A stretch of 64,000 bases of DNA from positions 41,850,001 to 41,914,000 of the forward strand of contig OY292278.1 in assembly GCA_958496175.1 (NCBI GenBank). Reading direction: 5' to 3'. Shown here piece by piece: positions 1 through 11,560 of this stretch. The DNA comes from Sisyra terminalis (lineage: Eukaryota; Arthropoda; Insecta; Neuroptera; Sisyridae). How positions within the stretch are numbered: the stretch's first letter is position 1; the number at the start of each line of letters is the position of its first letter. The translations under genes were made by a program, and so were the position numbers. A model generated the notes under the pieces. It worked only from the letters and a program-made list of their open reading frames with translations, was not told the origin of the DNA and searched no databases.

Positions 1-115
1 TTTTAACTGAATTTTTTAATTATTATTTTTTAACAAAAAATTATTTATTTTTTATTAAAATTTTATATATCTTGGAAGTTTTATTATTGTTCTTACCAAC
101 TGTAACGTGTCCCAA
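1..115 (+). repeat. Direct repeat, first copy (second at 411-525)
   Basis: Both copies start TTTTAACTGAATTTTTTAAT and end with TTACCAACTGTA(A/C)CGTGT, differing at scattered positions. The spacing of 411 bp spans the left arm of the 244-663 foldback, so the foldback and this AT-rich segment may form one composite repeat that continues left of the window. Confidence 0.6.
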
Positions 116-243
116 ATAGTCACCGGAAAAAGCATGGCTCTTAAGTTACAAAGCTAATGATAGGCGTATTTACCTTTACTAAAAATATTTTATATTCAAA
201 TTATTACTGTTAATATATTCTGGTTTATTATTGTGAAATTTCA

Positions 244-663
244 GATCCTCTAGGATCAAAAATAATCGGTTCAAACTTTATTTATTACATGCGACGTTTC
301 AGCTCCTTTATTCAGACTTCCTCAGGTGTTCGTAAAAAAATCGTTTTAACTTTGTTAATAATTATAATAAACTACTTTAAAACTTAGCACGAGTTTTAAA
401 CTAGTGTAAATTTTTAACTGAATTTTTTAATTATTATTTTTTATCGAAAAATTATTTATTTTTCAATAAAATTTTTATATATCTTGGAAGCTTTATTATT
501 TTTTTTACCAACTGTACCGTGTTTACAAAAATGAATTATGACAACGATAATTATTAAAAAAGTTAATTTTTTTTCGAACGCCTGAGGAAGGCTCAATAAA
601 GGAGCCGAAACGTTGCATCTAATAAATAAAGTTTTAACCCGATTATTTTTGATCCTAGTCCTC
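244..663. repeat. Foldback element with hammerhead-like motif on both arms
   Basis: The arm 244-332 is the inverted copy of 574-663 (shared GATCAAAAATAATCGG at the outer edge and CTTCCTCAGG at the inner edge). The middle, 411-525, also repeats the sequence at 1-115 in direct orientation. There is no coding content. Confidence 0.7.
574..625 (+). ncRNA. Hammerhead-like motif, right arm of 244-663 foldback
   Basis: CTGAGGA (582-588), A, stem II GGCTC/GAGCC, GAAA (607-610), then CGTTGC. CUGANGA allows G at the fourth variable position. Stem I pairing is weak (GC/GC only). The opposite arm (291-325, minus strand) has the same order with a mispaired stem II. Confidence 0.4.
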
Positions 664-679
664 TGAATATTTTACCGTC

Positions 680-873
680 AATGCCAAAAAAATAAAATTA
701 TTTTCTAGAAAGTCACCAAAATTATAAAGGAGAAACTTCCACCCTTCATCTTACAAGTTATGAGCCATTCTTCCTTCTTTTGTCTTCGTTATTTAGTAGC
801 AGGAACAAAAAATTAAGACTAGCAACTTTATGTTATTAGTCTTACGGCAATCAATTCCTATAAAATATAACTA
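680..873 (+). repeat. Dispersed direct repeat, copy 1 (copy 2 at 2221-2411)
   Basis: The two segments are alignable for about 190 bp through TTTTCTAGAAAGTC, GGAGAAACTTCCACCCTTC, AAGACTAGCAACTTT and TCAATTCCTATA. Copies differ by substitutions and small indels. No termini or coding content identify the class. Confidence 0.75.
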
Positions 874-1099
874 ACAAATTTTCCCTACAGAATCGAGATA
901 AGTTTTTAGTTTAAAAATTTCCGAGATTCGAGCTTTTAATCATTTTCCCTTTAAATAATGAAACTATAAATATATGGGGTGAAAACTAGTTTCGAAAGAC
1001 AAAGTTTTAAGCTTGAGCTTTTTTCAACATCTTTGGTCCATTTTCTACCTCAAATAATGTGCAAGTGCATTTTTTGTGCAGTCCTTATAAAATGAATTA

Positions 1100-1655
1100 G
1101 CACAATGGGGCCCTAATTGGGCCCCAGCTTGAAATGTAATGTAAATCCCTCTTGGACCCCAATTAGGCATCCCCAGTAAGAAGACCCTAATTGGACAATT
1201 TCTGAGATAGAAGGGTAGAACTAAAAATAAATTAATAACGATAATGTTATTTTTCGTTTTTTATTACGTCTATAGATAAATTGTTTTATTCTTAGTAATT
1301 TGAGTAAATCCAGTAGTAAATCCAGAGTATTTTGAGTAATCTTAGTAACACTTTACTTAGTTTCCAAGACAACTATTAAATACACAATATATAAGACATT
1401 TGCGTTAAGTTCATAGAATATCTGGCTACTTATATACGGAATTAATCTCAAAAGAGCTGTGAAAGTTAAAATATATTTTAGCGTTGGTCTTTTCCACTGT
1501 GGACCCAAATAGGATCCAATGGGGATATCCCTATTGGCGCCCTCGTTGGGTCCCACTAAGGATTTCCCAATTTGGTATGCCCCATTGGAGCCCAATGAGG
1601 GTCCAAAGCATACCTTAGACATTAGACATCCCAAAATAATTTCTAGTCGGGACAA
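1100..1655. repeat. Cluster of degenerate CCCAAT/ATTGGG palindromes
   Basis: At least ten short inverted motifs of the form CCC(A/T)A(A/T)TGGG occur, for example GGGGCCCTAATTGGGCCCC near 1107, CCCCAATTAGG, GGATCCAATGGGGATATCC and CCCATTGGAGCCCAATGAGG. The cluster ends CCCAAAATAATTTCTAGTCGGG at about 1630-1650. Related clusters are at 22270-22820 and 23200-23300. The open frames at 1353-1770 are side effects of these repeats. Confidence 0.55.
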
Positions 1656-2220
1656 AAGGAAAAAGTATGGCTTAAGGATGTTATGGAGAAACAATCGGAG
1701 ACATAAGTACATAACAATAGAAATTCGTGACAAATTACGTCGTAAAGCGTACCATGAGACTAATAAATAGATCTGACCTAATAATAACTATATCAAAGAT
1801 ATTTTATATAAAGATAATTTATATATTTAAAAACCCTATAGTGAATTCAAATAAACTAATACAAAATTAGTTCCCTCAAGTTTAAACTACATATTTTGAA
1901 AGTTTGGAATACCCAGTAGCATTTTTTTTGCTAATAAAAATACATTTAGTCTTTTGGATCACCGAATCTTCATAAAATTACCTGTAAAATCGCAATTGCA
2001 ATACTCAAAAATTGCAAAAATTGCAATACCCTTTTAACGACTCAGTGAATTTCTGGAGCTTTAGCATTAAATAAGGAATATATTACTAATTAAGTTAGTC
2101 TGATAGTATTTTGGCATACCTCTATAACATCCTTAAGGCTGGCAAAACGAATGACGAATGTTTTTACCCTTACTGAAAGATATTTTTAATTTAACTGATC
2201 AATATAAATATATTTTGGTT

Positions 2221-2411
2221 AATGCAAAAAAAAATATGAGTATTTTCTAGAAAGTCGCCAAAATTATAAAGGAGAAACTTCCACCCTTCGTCTTGCAAGT
2301 TATGAGCCATACTTCCTGGTTTCGTTGTGGTTATTTAGTAGCAGTGATGAAAAATTAAGACTAGCAACTTTGTGTTACCCTAAAAGTAATCAATTCCTAT
2401 AGTATACAACT
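2221..2411 (+). repeat. Dispersed direct repeat, copy 2
   Basis: It pairs with 680-873 in the same orientation, 1.54 kb away. The segment between the two copies contains the CCCAAT/ATTGGG cluster at 1100-1655, so the copies could be flanks or ends of one larger old element. Confidence 0.75.
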
Positions 2412-2589
2412 GAAAAATTATTTGTTTAAATTTGGAAATAATTTACAAAAAATCCCTGAATTCCTGAAACTAATAGTCAAAACTAGTCTCGTCTGAGAAT
2501 ACCAAATTGGCACGAAACTAGAGATTTCCATTTGAATTGAATTTTTCCACATATTTTCCAGGAAAACTAAATGCAACAGTAGTGAAGTG

Positions 2590-3110
2590 AAACATGGAAA
2601 AGTCTCGTCTAGAGACACGAAAGTGCACTATTTAAGAATGCAAAGCATGTCGAAGAGCATAAGGTGCCGTCGCTGCTACGGGAAAAGGGATATTAAGGGG
2701 GAAAACCAGCACCAAGAGCGGTTGGTCCGTGGTGGTTGTCCCGTCCGTATTGTAGGCGCGTTGTGTATTGATTTCTTGATTTCCAGCCGAAAAAGTGAAC
2801 AAAAACTTAAAACAAGGGTTGGTGGCGATGGTGGCAACGGCCAAATATGCGCCACGGCCTCTTCTACTCCTCATCAATAACCCGAAAAGCTCAACGTCAT
2901 TTCTTTCGACTGACAAATACATTTTTTACCAACCAACCCCCTGCGATTCCATCCCCGCGAATGTCCAAAGCGCATAATGCCTCAATCTTCAAACCGTATC
3001 TCGGTTTTTATATTTACATTTTAAAATTATTGCATCCCAATAAAAACCTCAATAATAAACCGAACAAAGACCGCAATAACGCCGCCAAACACGCACAACA
3101 AAGAAAACGC
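2590..3110. promoter_or_regulatory. GC/CpG-richer island, possible promoter, UTR or conserved element
   Basis: Base composition rises well above the AT-rich background (for example CCGTCGCTGCTACGGG and CGTCCGTATTGTAGGCGCG). Several overlapping open frames occur on both strands, none resembling a known protein. This is common for insect first exons, UTRs or conserved noncoding DNA. No TATA or initiator can be assigned. Confidence 0.3.
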
Positions 3111-3454
3111 AACAATTTAGTAAAGTTGGAGTATCGATCGTGAATTTATTATATCCACATCTCTATTTTTATATATTTTACTTTATCAACATTTTATTTT
3201 ATAAATAGAAACGCAAAACAAATAAAAAGTTAGTCATTTAAAATTCACGTGAATTAAGGGAGGTTTCTCGTTTCTACTGCAAGCTCCTGGAAATATTACA
3301 ATCGCGGATTTTTCTTCATTTCTAACATATCTTACCATTAATCCTTGTATAATGAATTATTGGTACAAGAAGGATTTTTAATTTTGCCTTTCTAACGTAA
3401 GCAGGAGTTTAACATTGATAAGTATTTTTTTTTATTTCCTGAATATTTATTATA

Positions 3455-3503
3455 TTATTACCTGATGATGACAGTCAAAAACTGTTAAAACGCGTCGTAA
3501 TAA
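3455..3503 (+). ncRNA. Hammerhead-ribozyme-like motif (degenerate core)
   Basis: Stem I TTATTAC (3455-3461) pairs perfectly with GTAATAA (3497-3503). The core CTGATGA is followed by stem II ACAGT/ACTGT, then AAAACGCGTC with a GTC cleavage triplet at 3494-3496 directly before stem I. The G expected before AAA after stem II is replaced, so activity is doubtful, but the three-way fold is complete. Such motifs are known in Penelope-like and other retroelements. Confidence 0.55.
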
Positions 3504-3588
3504 AGAAGAAATTGAGTCATAAGACATATATTACTATCCATGAAGTAAACAGAAGTTTTAACAATTTGTACTATGCAATTGATGAATA

Positions 3589-3616
3589 ATTTATATATAT
3601 ATATATATATATATGG
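3589..3616. repeat. (TA)n microsatellite
   Basis: About 13 TA units, followed by a 40-bp direct repeat beginning ATATGGCGTATC (3611 and 3651). Confidence 0.9.
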
Positions 3617-3939
3617 CGTATCAAAGACATATATATATTATTATCCATTAATATGGCGTATCTCAAATAAGATAAATCATAGAATACCGTACTTAGATTT
3701 GGTATAGATATATAAGGTCGAAGAAAAAGCTCGAAATTTAGATAAAAGTAATAACAAATCAAAACTGCATAATTCTAACAAAGTTATCCCCAAGTACCAA
3801 AGAAGTCATGTGGTTCCATATCATTTTTTTTTATCCCACTTTACTCAATTATAGTCATGTATACGTTTTCATTGAAAAAGCTCCGTTTTTACCCAAATTC
3901 TGCGGGCTCAAACGTAAACATACAAATATTATGAATGAA

Positions 3940-4200
3940 CGAACAAAGTGAGGGGTGACGACATTGGGGAAAACCCCGGCCCGGCTATACGGTCTCGAGT
4001 CAAGCTTTGTGGGTTACGCACGGGGTCACCCGTATTGGAGTTACCCGCCCTGGAGTATTGTTATCGGTCGTCACATGGCGTGTCGACGCCAACGTCCTTT
4101 TTATCGACGTCTAAGTCTACTACGAATTACTACTACGAAATACTACGAAACGACAATGACACATTGTTGAGTTTCCGGCAAAAAAACAAAAATCTCTCGA
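3940..4200. promoter_or_regulatory. Second GC/CpG-richer island
   Basis: GC-rich stretch with CCCCGGCCCGG, CGGGGTCACCCG and repeated CGTCG/CGACG words, ending in tandem TACTACGAAATACTACG. Open frames of 71 and 99 codons overlap here in different frames and look non-conserved. It may be a 5' exon or regulatory block paired with the 2590-3110 island. Confidence 0.3.
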
Positions 4201-4754
4201 AGGATTTTCTCTTTGTAGAGACTAAATGCCAAGGTAATCTTATATAGCTTATATCTTGGCGAAAGATTTCTTTGATGTTTATTTTTAAGAACTGCGTGTT
4301 TATAACGGGAAATTTAATAAGCTTAAGATAGGAATTATATTTTTGATACTATAAAGAATGATTCTATTTAGTACCAAATCCGTGTAAACGGATAAACTTA
4401 TTGATTTTTTCTTATTAATATTTAAAAAAAATAGTTCAGTTTTTGTCATAAATGCACTAAATCATAAACAAACTGCTTTAGAAACTAATCCGAAAATATT
4501 TTTTCAGTAAAGTTATTTTCAGGAATAAAAAATTCAAATCTTCTGGTCACCAATTATTAAGGTAATCACTTTGAAACCAGTCATTAGTGGGTTCAAAGTT
4601 TATAGCCAAAAAATAAATATCCCTAATGTTTTTTCTTAGAGTTGTTCCAGGGTTTTAGTTAAATTTAAAGAAACGGTAAAGAATACAAAAAAAATAAAAT
4701 TAAATACAATTTTTACGACTAACTGTTGGACAATATCCAGAATAAACCGATGGG

Positions 4755-5470
4755 TTTACAAATATGAATTTTCGTTCTGAAGTTCTTCACATAAATTGTA
4801 ACGAAAGGATTTAAAAATTCATTCCCTGAAAAATAGGGGATGAAAGTTTATAAGGCAGTTTGTATTAAAAATACAAATATTGGTGGTTAATCTTATGTTT
4901 TCCTAATTTTCCCTGACATTAAAATAGATGCGTTTTTTCCTCAATTTATTTATTGAAACCTCGATTAGAACTTTTTTATTTATTTTGTAACTCCACCTAT
5001 TGTGCTTATTTACGATGATGTCTACGTCTTTTATAAGGTAAGGTAAATATTAATCAAATAATGAAGAAAATTAAAATTTTCTGTCAACTTTCCCAAATTT
5101 TTCCCTTTCAAGGATGAACTTTTGGGCAGAAGTTCTTCACATAAATTATAACGAAAGTGAATATTAAGAAAGGATTTTAAAATTCATTTCCTGAAAAACA
5201 GGGGATGCAAGTTTGTAAGATAGTTTGTGTTAAAATTACAAATATTGGTGTTAAATCTTTTTTTTTCCTGATTTTCCCGGTCATTTAAGTAGATACGTTT
5301 TTTCCTCGATTAATTTATAAAAATCTCGATTAGAAATTTTTTATTTATTTTTTAACTTCAGATACATATTATGCTTATTTACGATTATATCTACATCTTT
5401 TATAAGATAAATACTAATCAAATTATGAAGAAAAGTAAAATTTTCTGTCAACTTTCCCGAATTTTCCTCT
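4755..5470 (+). repeat. Tandem duplication, two units of about 350 bp
   Basis: GAAGTTCTTCACATAAATT occurs at 4779 and 5129, and the copies stay alignable to TTTTCTGTCAACTTTCCC near 5080 and 5440. Divergence is moderate. No coding frame is kept. Confidence 0.8.
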
Positions 5471-5474
5471 GACC

Positions 5475-8400
5475 CAATAAAATATTTTGATGTTTCCCGA
5501 TTTTGTAGATATTTTTAACTTCTGAACAACCTGTTATATGTGAAATTTACAGTCATTGATCTTTTAGAAATTCATCCTCAAAAAGAATATAAAAAAAAAG
5601 TTTAGATCATTTCTTAAAGGTAGTTGAAGACTTCTAATCGGATACAAGAATAGTTTAACAGAAATTAACAAAAATCTTAACTTAAAACTTGCCTTTTTTG
5701 TAGAGAAAATCAATAAAAATCTGTTGAATTTATCTTTGGAACTACTTTCAACAATACAACAGTATAATATGTATTAAGTATACCGATAAGAAATTTCGTT
5801 TTTAAACCTATAGTTATTGAATTACAATTTATCTGCTTATATGTTATTTCAAAGTAGTACTAAAGGCATTTTATGGTTAGAGTAATTTATCATCTTGTAA
5901 AAATTACAAAATATTTTTTATTCCGAAATCTATATTGAAATGGTAGGACCAAAAACCCAAAAAAATATACATTTGGTATTGAATGCTCATCGAGTTTCAC
6001 AGGCTAGCAACGCAAAGTTGTTACTAAAATCAATTTCAAAGTTTATCAAGTCCATTAGAAGTTTTTTTAACTTCAAATTCGATCATTTTCATTTCTTCAA
6101 CTGGTACCAAAAAATGGCAATAAATTTAACCAATAAGAAGTTAAGAAAACAAATGGCACCAATGCATGCTAGAAAGTCGAAAAGCTGTCAAATATTCCTA
6201 ATCAATTTTGATCGACTAATCAAATACCCGAAAGTGTCCAAGAACTGCTAATAGAGATAATTCTATGCTGTAAATTGGTATTGCAAGACTCCTCTACAGA
6301 AGAAAAGCCCGGGAAAAAAACTAATAAATTAAGGGGGAGGATTGATATTTCCGTACCCCCTATAATCATCCAAAGTTATTTCACCGGCTTTCTATTTATT
6401 TCAATCGTAACAGTACTTACTAAGTGGTTAAATTAAAAGCTAATATGGTCTTCAAAATGCAATTTTTTGAAATTTCCCGTAGTAATCAATTGGTTTTTAC
6501 TAATTTGGCATTAAAAATTTGAACACTGGATGCCAAAACGTTGATATTATTGAGGATAATTATATCATTGATTTAAAATCAAATGTTATAACAAAATTTT
6601 GTGTCATAGTTGTATATTAAAAATTCCATTTTCAACAATCATTTTGAAAATGCATATTTGCAGCATTTTCTCTTCCATTATGGACCTTCTTTATAGAAGT
6701 AGCCAAGTACACATTTCAAATATATTAATATAAATATAGTAGACATAAAATCGTTTTCTATCGTAAATTATTCCATTTGGAGTTTTAGGTGACAATAAAA
6801 TATTTAGAATATTAGAAAAAGCGATTTTTGGACTCAAATTACATTAACGATCTATGCAGTGAACAACGGAATTAATGTTGGTTAGAGAAAAGGTATGTAG
6901 TTGTTTTGTTTAAGCCTTATTACATCTTACAAAATCAAAGGAATCGAACACTTTTCTCAATTCCCAACCATTGATTTTTTTGTATAAAGATAAAAAAATT
7001 TAACACCTACAAATCGTATTTTGTAAAAAGTTTTTCTAGAGGCTGAAAATTTGTCCATTGTTCAACAGTCTTTTATTATTTTTATCTTTAGAAACTCTCA
7101 GAAAAGCCACAGGTAAGTATCAATTTTACATTGCAAACAATATTTCCATCATAATATTCAATACAAAAGGAGAAGACACAGGTAAGACTTTTGAATAATT
7201 TTTATGAATAAGAAATATAAGGATTTAAAATTTATTTTTTACTCGTAGTCAAATATCAACGCAAATGTTTCGATATCGAATGAAAGCTTTGAAACTGTAA
7301 AGTTTGATATTACTTGAACTTTCAAATACAAATCAATACTCCTGTAAAATGTGCCTAATTTTCTACGAGAACTTCAACCGAAACCTATAATCATATATTT
7401 TGTTTTCTGAGATTCCTAATTTTCTTGGGTTTAATTATTCATTTCTAAGGGTTGTAGTCGGATAGTGCTCATAAATAGTGGTTCAAACTTTACAATTGTT
7501 CGAAACAATGTTAAAGTTAAGGAAACTTTCAAAGATTGTTTTTAATTTATTATGCATTGTAAAAATGTATAATTTAAAAAAAAATATTACAAACCAAAGT
7601 GCATAACTCGTTACTATTGGATTCTATGTGTTTAATGTAGCTTCTATAGTATCAAAAGTTTCAAATTATGGTCTAGGAGTAAAATATAGCAAATATCAAT
7701 TTTTTTCAGAAGAACCATCTTAACTTTAGTCGACAAATATCCAGATTGATTGAATTTTGGGTACTAGCAAGTCGAGCATATTTACAGCAAAATTTACTAT
7801 AAGGATACCTACTTTCGTTCCAATACAAGGGCAGAAAAAAGACGAAACTTTTAAACCCAATAATGGCCTTCTTCGTAAATAAAAATTCACCGCATTTATT
7901 TAAAAATTCCAAACCATTTATTCAGTTAAAGACTGTCCTTGTGTGAAAAATTTTGTGCAGACATTTAAATTTTGATGACTCATTTTTTTATATTGTAATA
8001 AAGTAACATGAAAAATTAATCAATGTCTTCTCTCAACAAAACGAAAATCTTCATAATCCAATGCTTTTGTCTTTCCATTGGTCCCTAATACCTATATGCA
8101 GACCATTCGATGGGAAGTTGGTTCTCACATGACCGAATTTTTGAATGATTATTTTCGCCATGCTCGTTTTACTAACTAGCAAATCCAATTAGCATTTTTT
8201 CGTTTCTAAATAGAAACGCAGGTAAACACACATATAATACGGTGATCCTCAAAAAAAAAAAAAAATCATTCACCCATATCTCTCTCATGTATTATTTATA
8301 AAGAGAGAAATAATAATACATACGCTTAAATAGAGGCCAGGTGGTGGATCACTAAAGTAGGCTGTGACTGTATTAGCTTTCAAATGTTTCAACGCATGCG

Positions 8401-9165
8401 CACTACCATATACAAACACACATGTTATTCGTGAGACAAAAAAAATTATATATATACCTACATGCGATTTTACAAATAAAGATAAGATTATGAAAATTTT
8501 ATAATTCCTGCAGATTTTATTTGAATTCTATTTATTCGATCAATACTATCGAAAATGCATTCAATCGAAACCGAAATCTAATCACAATGTTTTCCAATTT
8601 AATCTTTACATTATTTGCTTTTAGTTCATAAAATATTCTTTTAGATTTATATATCTCGGATTTTTGGGGTTGTTATAGCAAAATGAAGCTTATAAAGTAA
8701 ATGATTTTTTTTTCTGGGTTTAAACAAATGAGGATTGAAGCCTTGATGTCAAAAGCGTCTCGTATATAGAGTTCTTTGTCTAATTTATATGGTAATTAGT
8801 TACAAACCGGGGTTTTTAGACAGATGGTATATTGAAAAAAAGCCAACAAAAAATGTACCGATAGGTGCATATGTAAATGTGGTAAAATGTTATAAGGATT
8901 CGTTGGAGAATTTTTTTTAAGTGATTTGATTAATCGGTTTGGGGAAAAGGGGTGGTAAAATGATTCGGATCATTGGGTATCATTTAACTATTCTAGAAAA
9001 AATTGTAACTTAGTTCTATTTTTTTTTAATTTCAACCAAAAATTCAGTCTAGGGTGGCAAATTAGTATGGGATCTTTAAGTTTGATTTATCGTAATTAAA
9101 GTAGCGAAAATTATTTTGTAGAAATAATTTTTCATGGTGGCCTTTTTGCTTGTTATATATATATA
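5475..9165. other. AT-rich stretch with no recognised feature
   Basis: There are poly-A/T runs (8252-8265) and short GC patches near 8090-8420. The 103-codon frame at 5940 and the 68-codon frame at 7706-7912 show no domain, bias or splice context. Confidence 0.6.
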
Positions 9166-9169
9166 CATT

Positions 9170-10080
9170 TGGAGAGTTGAAATGGCCGTGGTGCAGACAA
9201 CGTTGGGGATGCAATATGAGTCATAGTTTGCACGAGGGTTGTTCTGCAAGTACAGTCAGACCATCATTATTATTGTTGGCGTTCAAGTCTTTCACTAAAG
9301 CTCGGGGTAGGTTTGTGACGTAGCATACAAACACCGGCCGCAAGCTTTCGAAGCTTTCCTTGGCCAAAGCTCGCATACTATACACATAGAAATTTATGTG
9401 AGGAAGGGAAAGTCCGGGTCCACCTCAACGTATTTTCACTTCAGAGACTTTTCCCAATGACTATAACACGAGAACGATACATAAGAGGAAATTTATCAAT
9501 GTAGGCTAGGCTTTCCCTTAAATATTTCCATGACACACTACGATTTTCGCTCGAAAAAAAAGCCACTTCGATTTCCGCCATTTTTCGCGAATATAAAAAA
9601 ACACCAAATCTTATTCATTTGCTAAACGGATATTTCAAATCAAATGCCCCGCGAGCCCCCATTCGCCGTTGATGCAAGTATTGATTTCTTTAGAAACAAA
9701 AAAGTTTTCAACTCAATAAAGTAACGCGCGTGATGGCGACAAACGAAAATAAATACAATTTTCCGTCTCCCGAATATTTGCACTGAAAAATATATTTTTT
9801 TTTCGGCGCATTTTATTATTTTTTTGCGACGAAAAATGCAGTTAATTGCACGTGTGCAATGCGGACAGGTAAATTATTCGCACCTTCATAATCGCCGCTG
9901 TTGTCTCCCTCGCTATTGGCAAATAAAAGGGTTGTACAAAAACCAAATGAACCCTCATGGCCTTGAACTACCAATAACCTAATTATTTTCCCCTTTACAG
10001 AAAATTCATGTAGAATAATTTTCAAGATGAGAAACGGGACAGTTTTTAATTCAACCCCCAAATCCGCCATATTTCAATGA
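9170..10080. promoter_or_regulatory. CpG-richer island without recognisable protein
   Basis: Two GC-richer patches (9180-9420 with ACACCGGCCGCAAGC and AAGCTTTCGAAGCTTTC; 9640-10070 with TTGCACGTGTGCAA around 9845). An 84-codon minus-strand frame at 9816-10070 shows no domain. Regulatory or UTR sequence is the simplest reading. Confidence 0.3.
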
Positions 10081-10368
10081 TAGATTTATAGTAAAACTGC
10101 GCTTAGATTGTTCCAATAGTATACGGTTGGTACTACTTACAATGCCTTGATAAGTAGATACCAAAGATTCTAAGCCCAGGTAATCTAAGACTTTTTTTTG
10201 TCAAAAATCTACTAATTTTTACGAATTTTTCTTAGTATTATATTGTAAATAGCCTTTATGATAGAGAAGAAATCTTCTTCTTTATCGTTGTAGAGGCTTC
10301 GGAGATAAATCTCAGCAGACAGTTGAATATTTTATGAATATTTTCCAGCTAAACTTCAAATAACCCAA

Positions 10369-10445
10369 GTAGGGATCCAAACGATTCATCGATTTTTTTA
10401 AACATCGATATATCGTTCAAAAAATCTATGTTTTAACAGATACCT
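10369..10445. repeat. ATCGATATATCG repeat, copy 1
   Basis: TAGGGATCCAAACGATTC followed by CATCGATATATCGTTC resembles one end of a small hAT-like element. The other end is not visible. Related copies lie at 18425-18480 and 63466-63585. Confidence 0.5.
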
Positions 10446-11171
10446 CTCTCAGTTACAAACGTGGATTTCTTAACTCCAAAAGTTTATACAATAACGCGTT
10501 AATTTATAAACCAATGGTTGGCTAGGTTAAGTTAGATTGTAATCATCAACATTAGATTATAAATTGACGGAGTTTATAATTTTACGGTATCGTATATTAT
10601 TATTTAGAAATATTTTATATAAATATACTTTAAAGGTGGTAAAATCCATCGCAAAGTTGATATATTGTTCATAAACTTCGATGTTCTAGCATTGATGTTT
10701 TATATAACCAAAGTTGCATTCCTAAACCCAAGAAAGCTAATGTGGATTTGAATAATGACTCGGCATCAAATAATACGAGGGATATGGAATAAGTACTGTG
10801 TATTGTTTATATTTAACACTTTCACTACAAATTAAACTTTACTTGTAAAAAAGCATATTAAAAGAATGAAAATCCTATTTTGTACTATTTTCCTTGCCTA
10901 TTGCCTATATTGGCCCAACAAGGATATGTTAATAAATTGATTCTTTGTACCAAAAAAAAAAAAATGACATAAGAGACCAAAATTTTCAAATTCAATTAAC
11001 TTCCCTTAGAATAGTACCTCATAAATCAAGGGTTGATTTCAAAGTTAAAAATGTGATACCTAAATAAAAATATTTTTTTTCAACCACTATATATACAGAA
11101 CTGCCAAGGTTTCTAGCGATTATAGGGTTAATAAAAAATCGTTAATCAAGAAATAATGAACATTTACTCGA

Positions 11172-11240
11172 TACCATAATCGAACCATGCACCTATCAGT
11201 TTTGGAGGGTCCACCTTAACCACTCGACCACCAGGAGATT
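11172..11240 (-). ncRNA. tRNA-derived sequence (SINE head or tRNA pseudogene)
   Basis: On the minus strand an A-box-like TGGTCGAGTGGTTAAGG, as in Ser/Leu tRNAs, is followed about 40 bases later by a B-box GGTTCGATT. The acceptor and T stems are not well paired, so this is more likely a SINE head or dead copy than a working tRNA. Confidence 0.5.
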
Positions 11241-11252
11241 CAAACCACCATT

Positions 11253-11560
11253 ACTATAAAAGAATCCAATGTAAATTGAATAAAGAAAGTTTTCCTAGGT
11301 TCTTCTTGGTAATACTTTCTCCTTAGAAAGAGATAAACAGAACAAAACCGAAAAAAGAGTAAGAAAAGAATAACTGAATGGATCAATTCTGAATATTTAT
11401 AGCAAACTATATAAAAAAATTCAATGTATACTCAATAAAGAAAGTTTTCCTAGATTTTTCTTGGCAATATTTTCTCCATGGAAAAAGATAAAAAGAACAA
11501 AACAGAAAAAGATAGAGTAAGAAAAAATCGACTACATGAATCAATTCTGACCACTTATAA
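11253..11560 (+). repeat. Tandem duplication, two units of about 150 bp
   Basis: AATAAAGAAAGTTTTCCTAG recurs about 150 bp apart, followed in both by TTCTTGG.AATA.TTTCTCC, a purine-rich tract and a TCAATTCTGA ending. Confidence 0.75.

Noticed and set aside
2587..3143. Overlapping frames of about 97 codons in several frames
   Set aside because: Higher GC lowers stop frequency in all frames at once; no frame is favoured.
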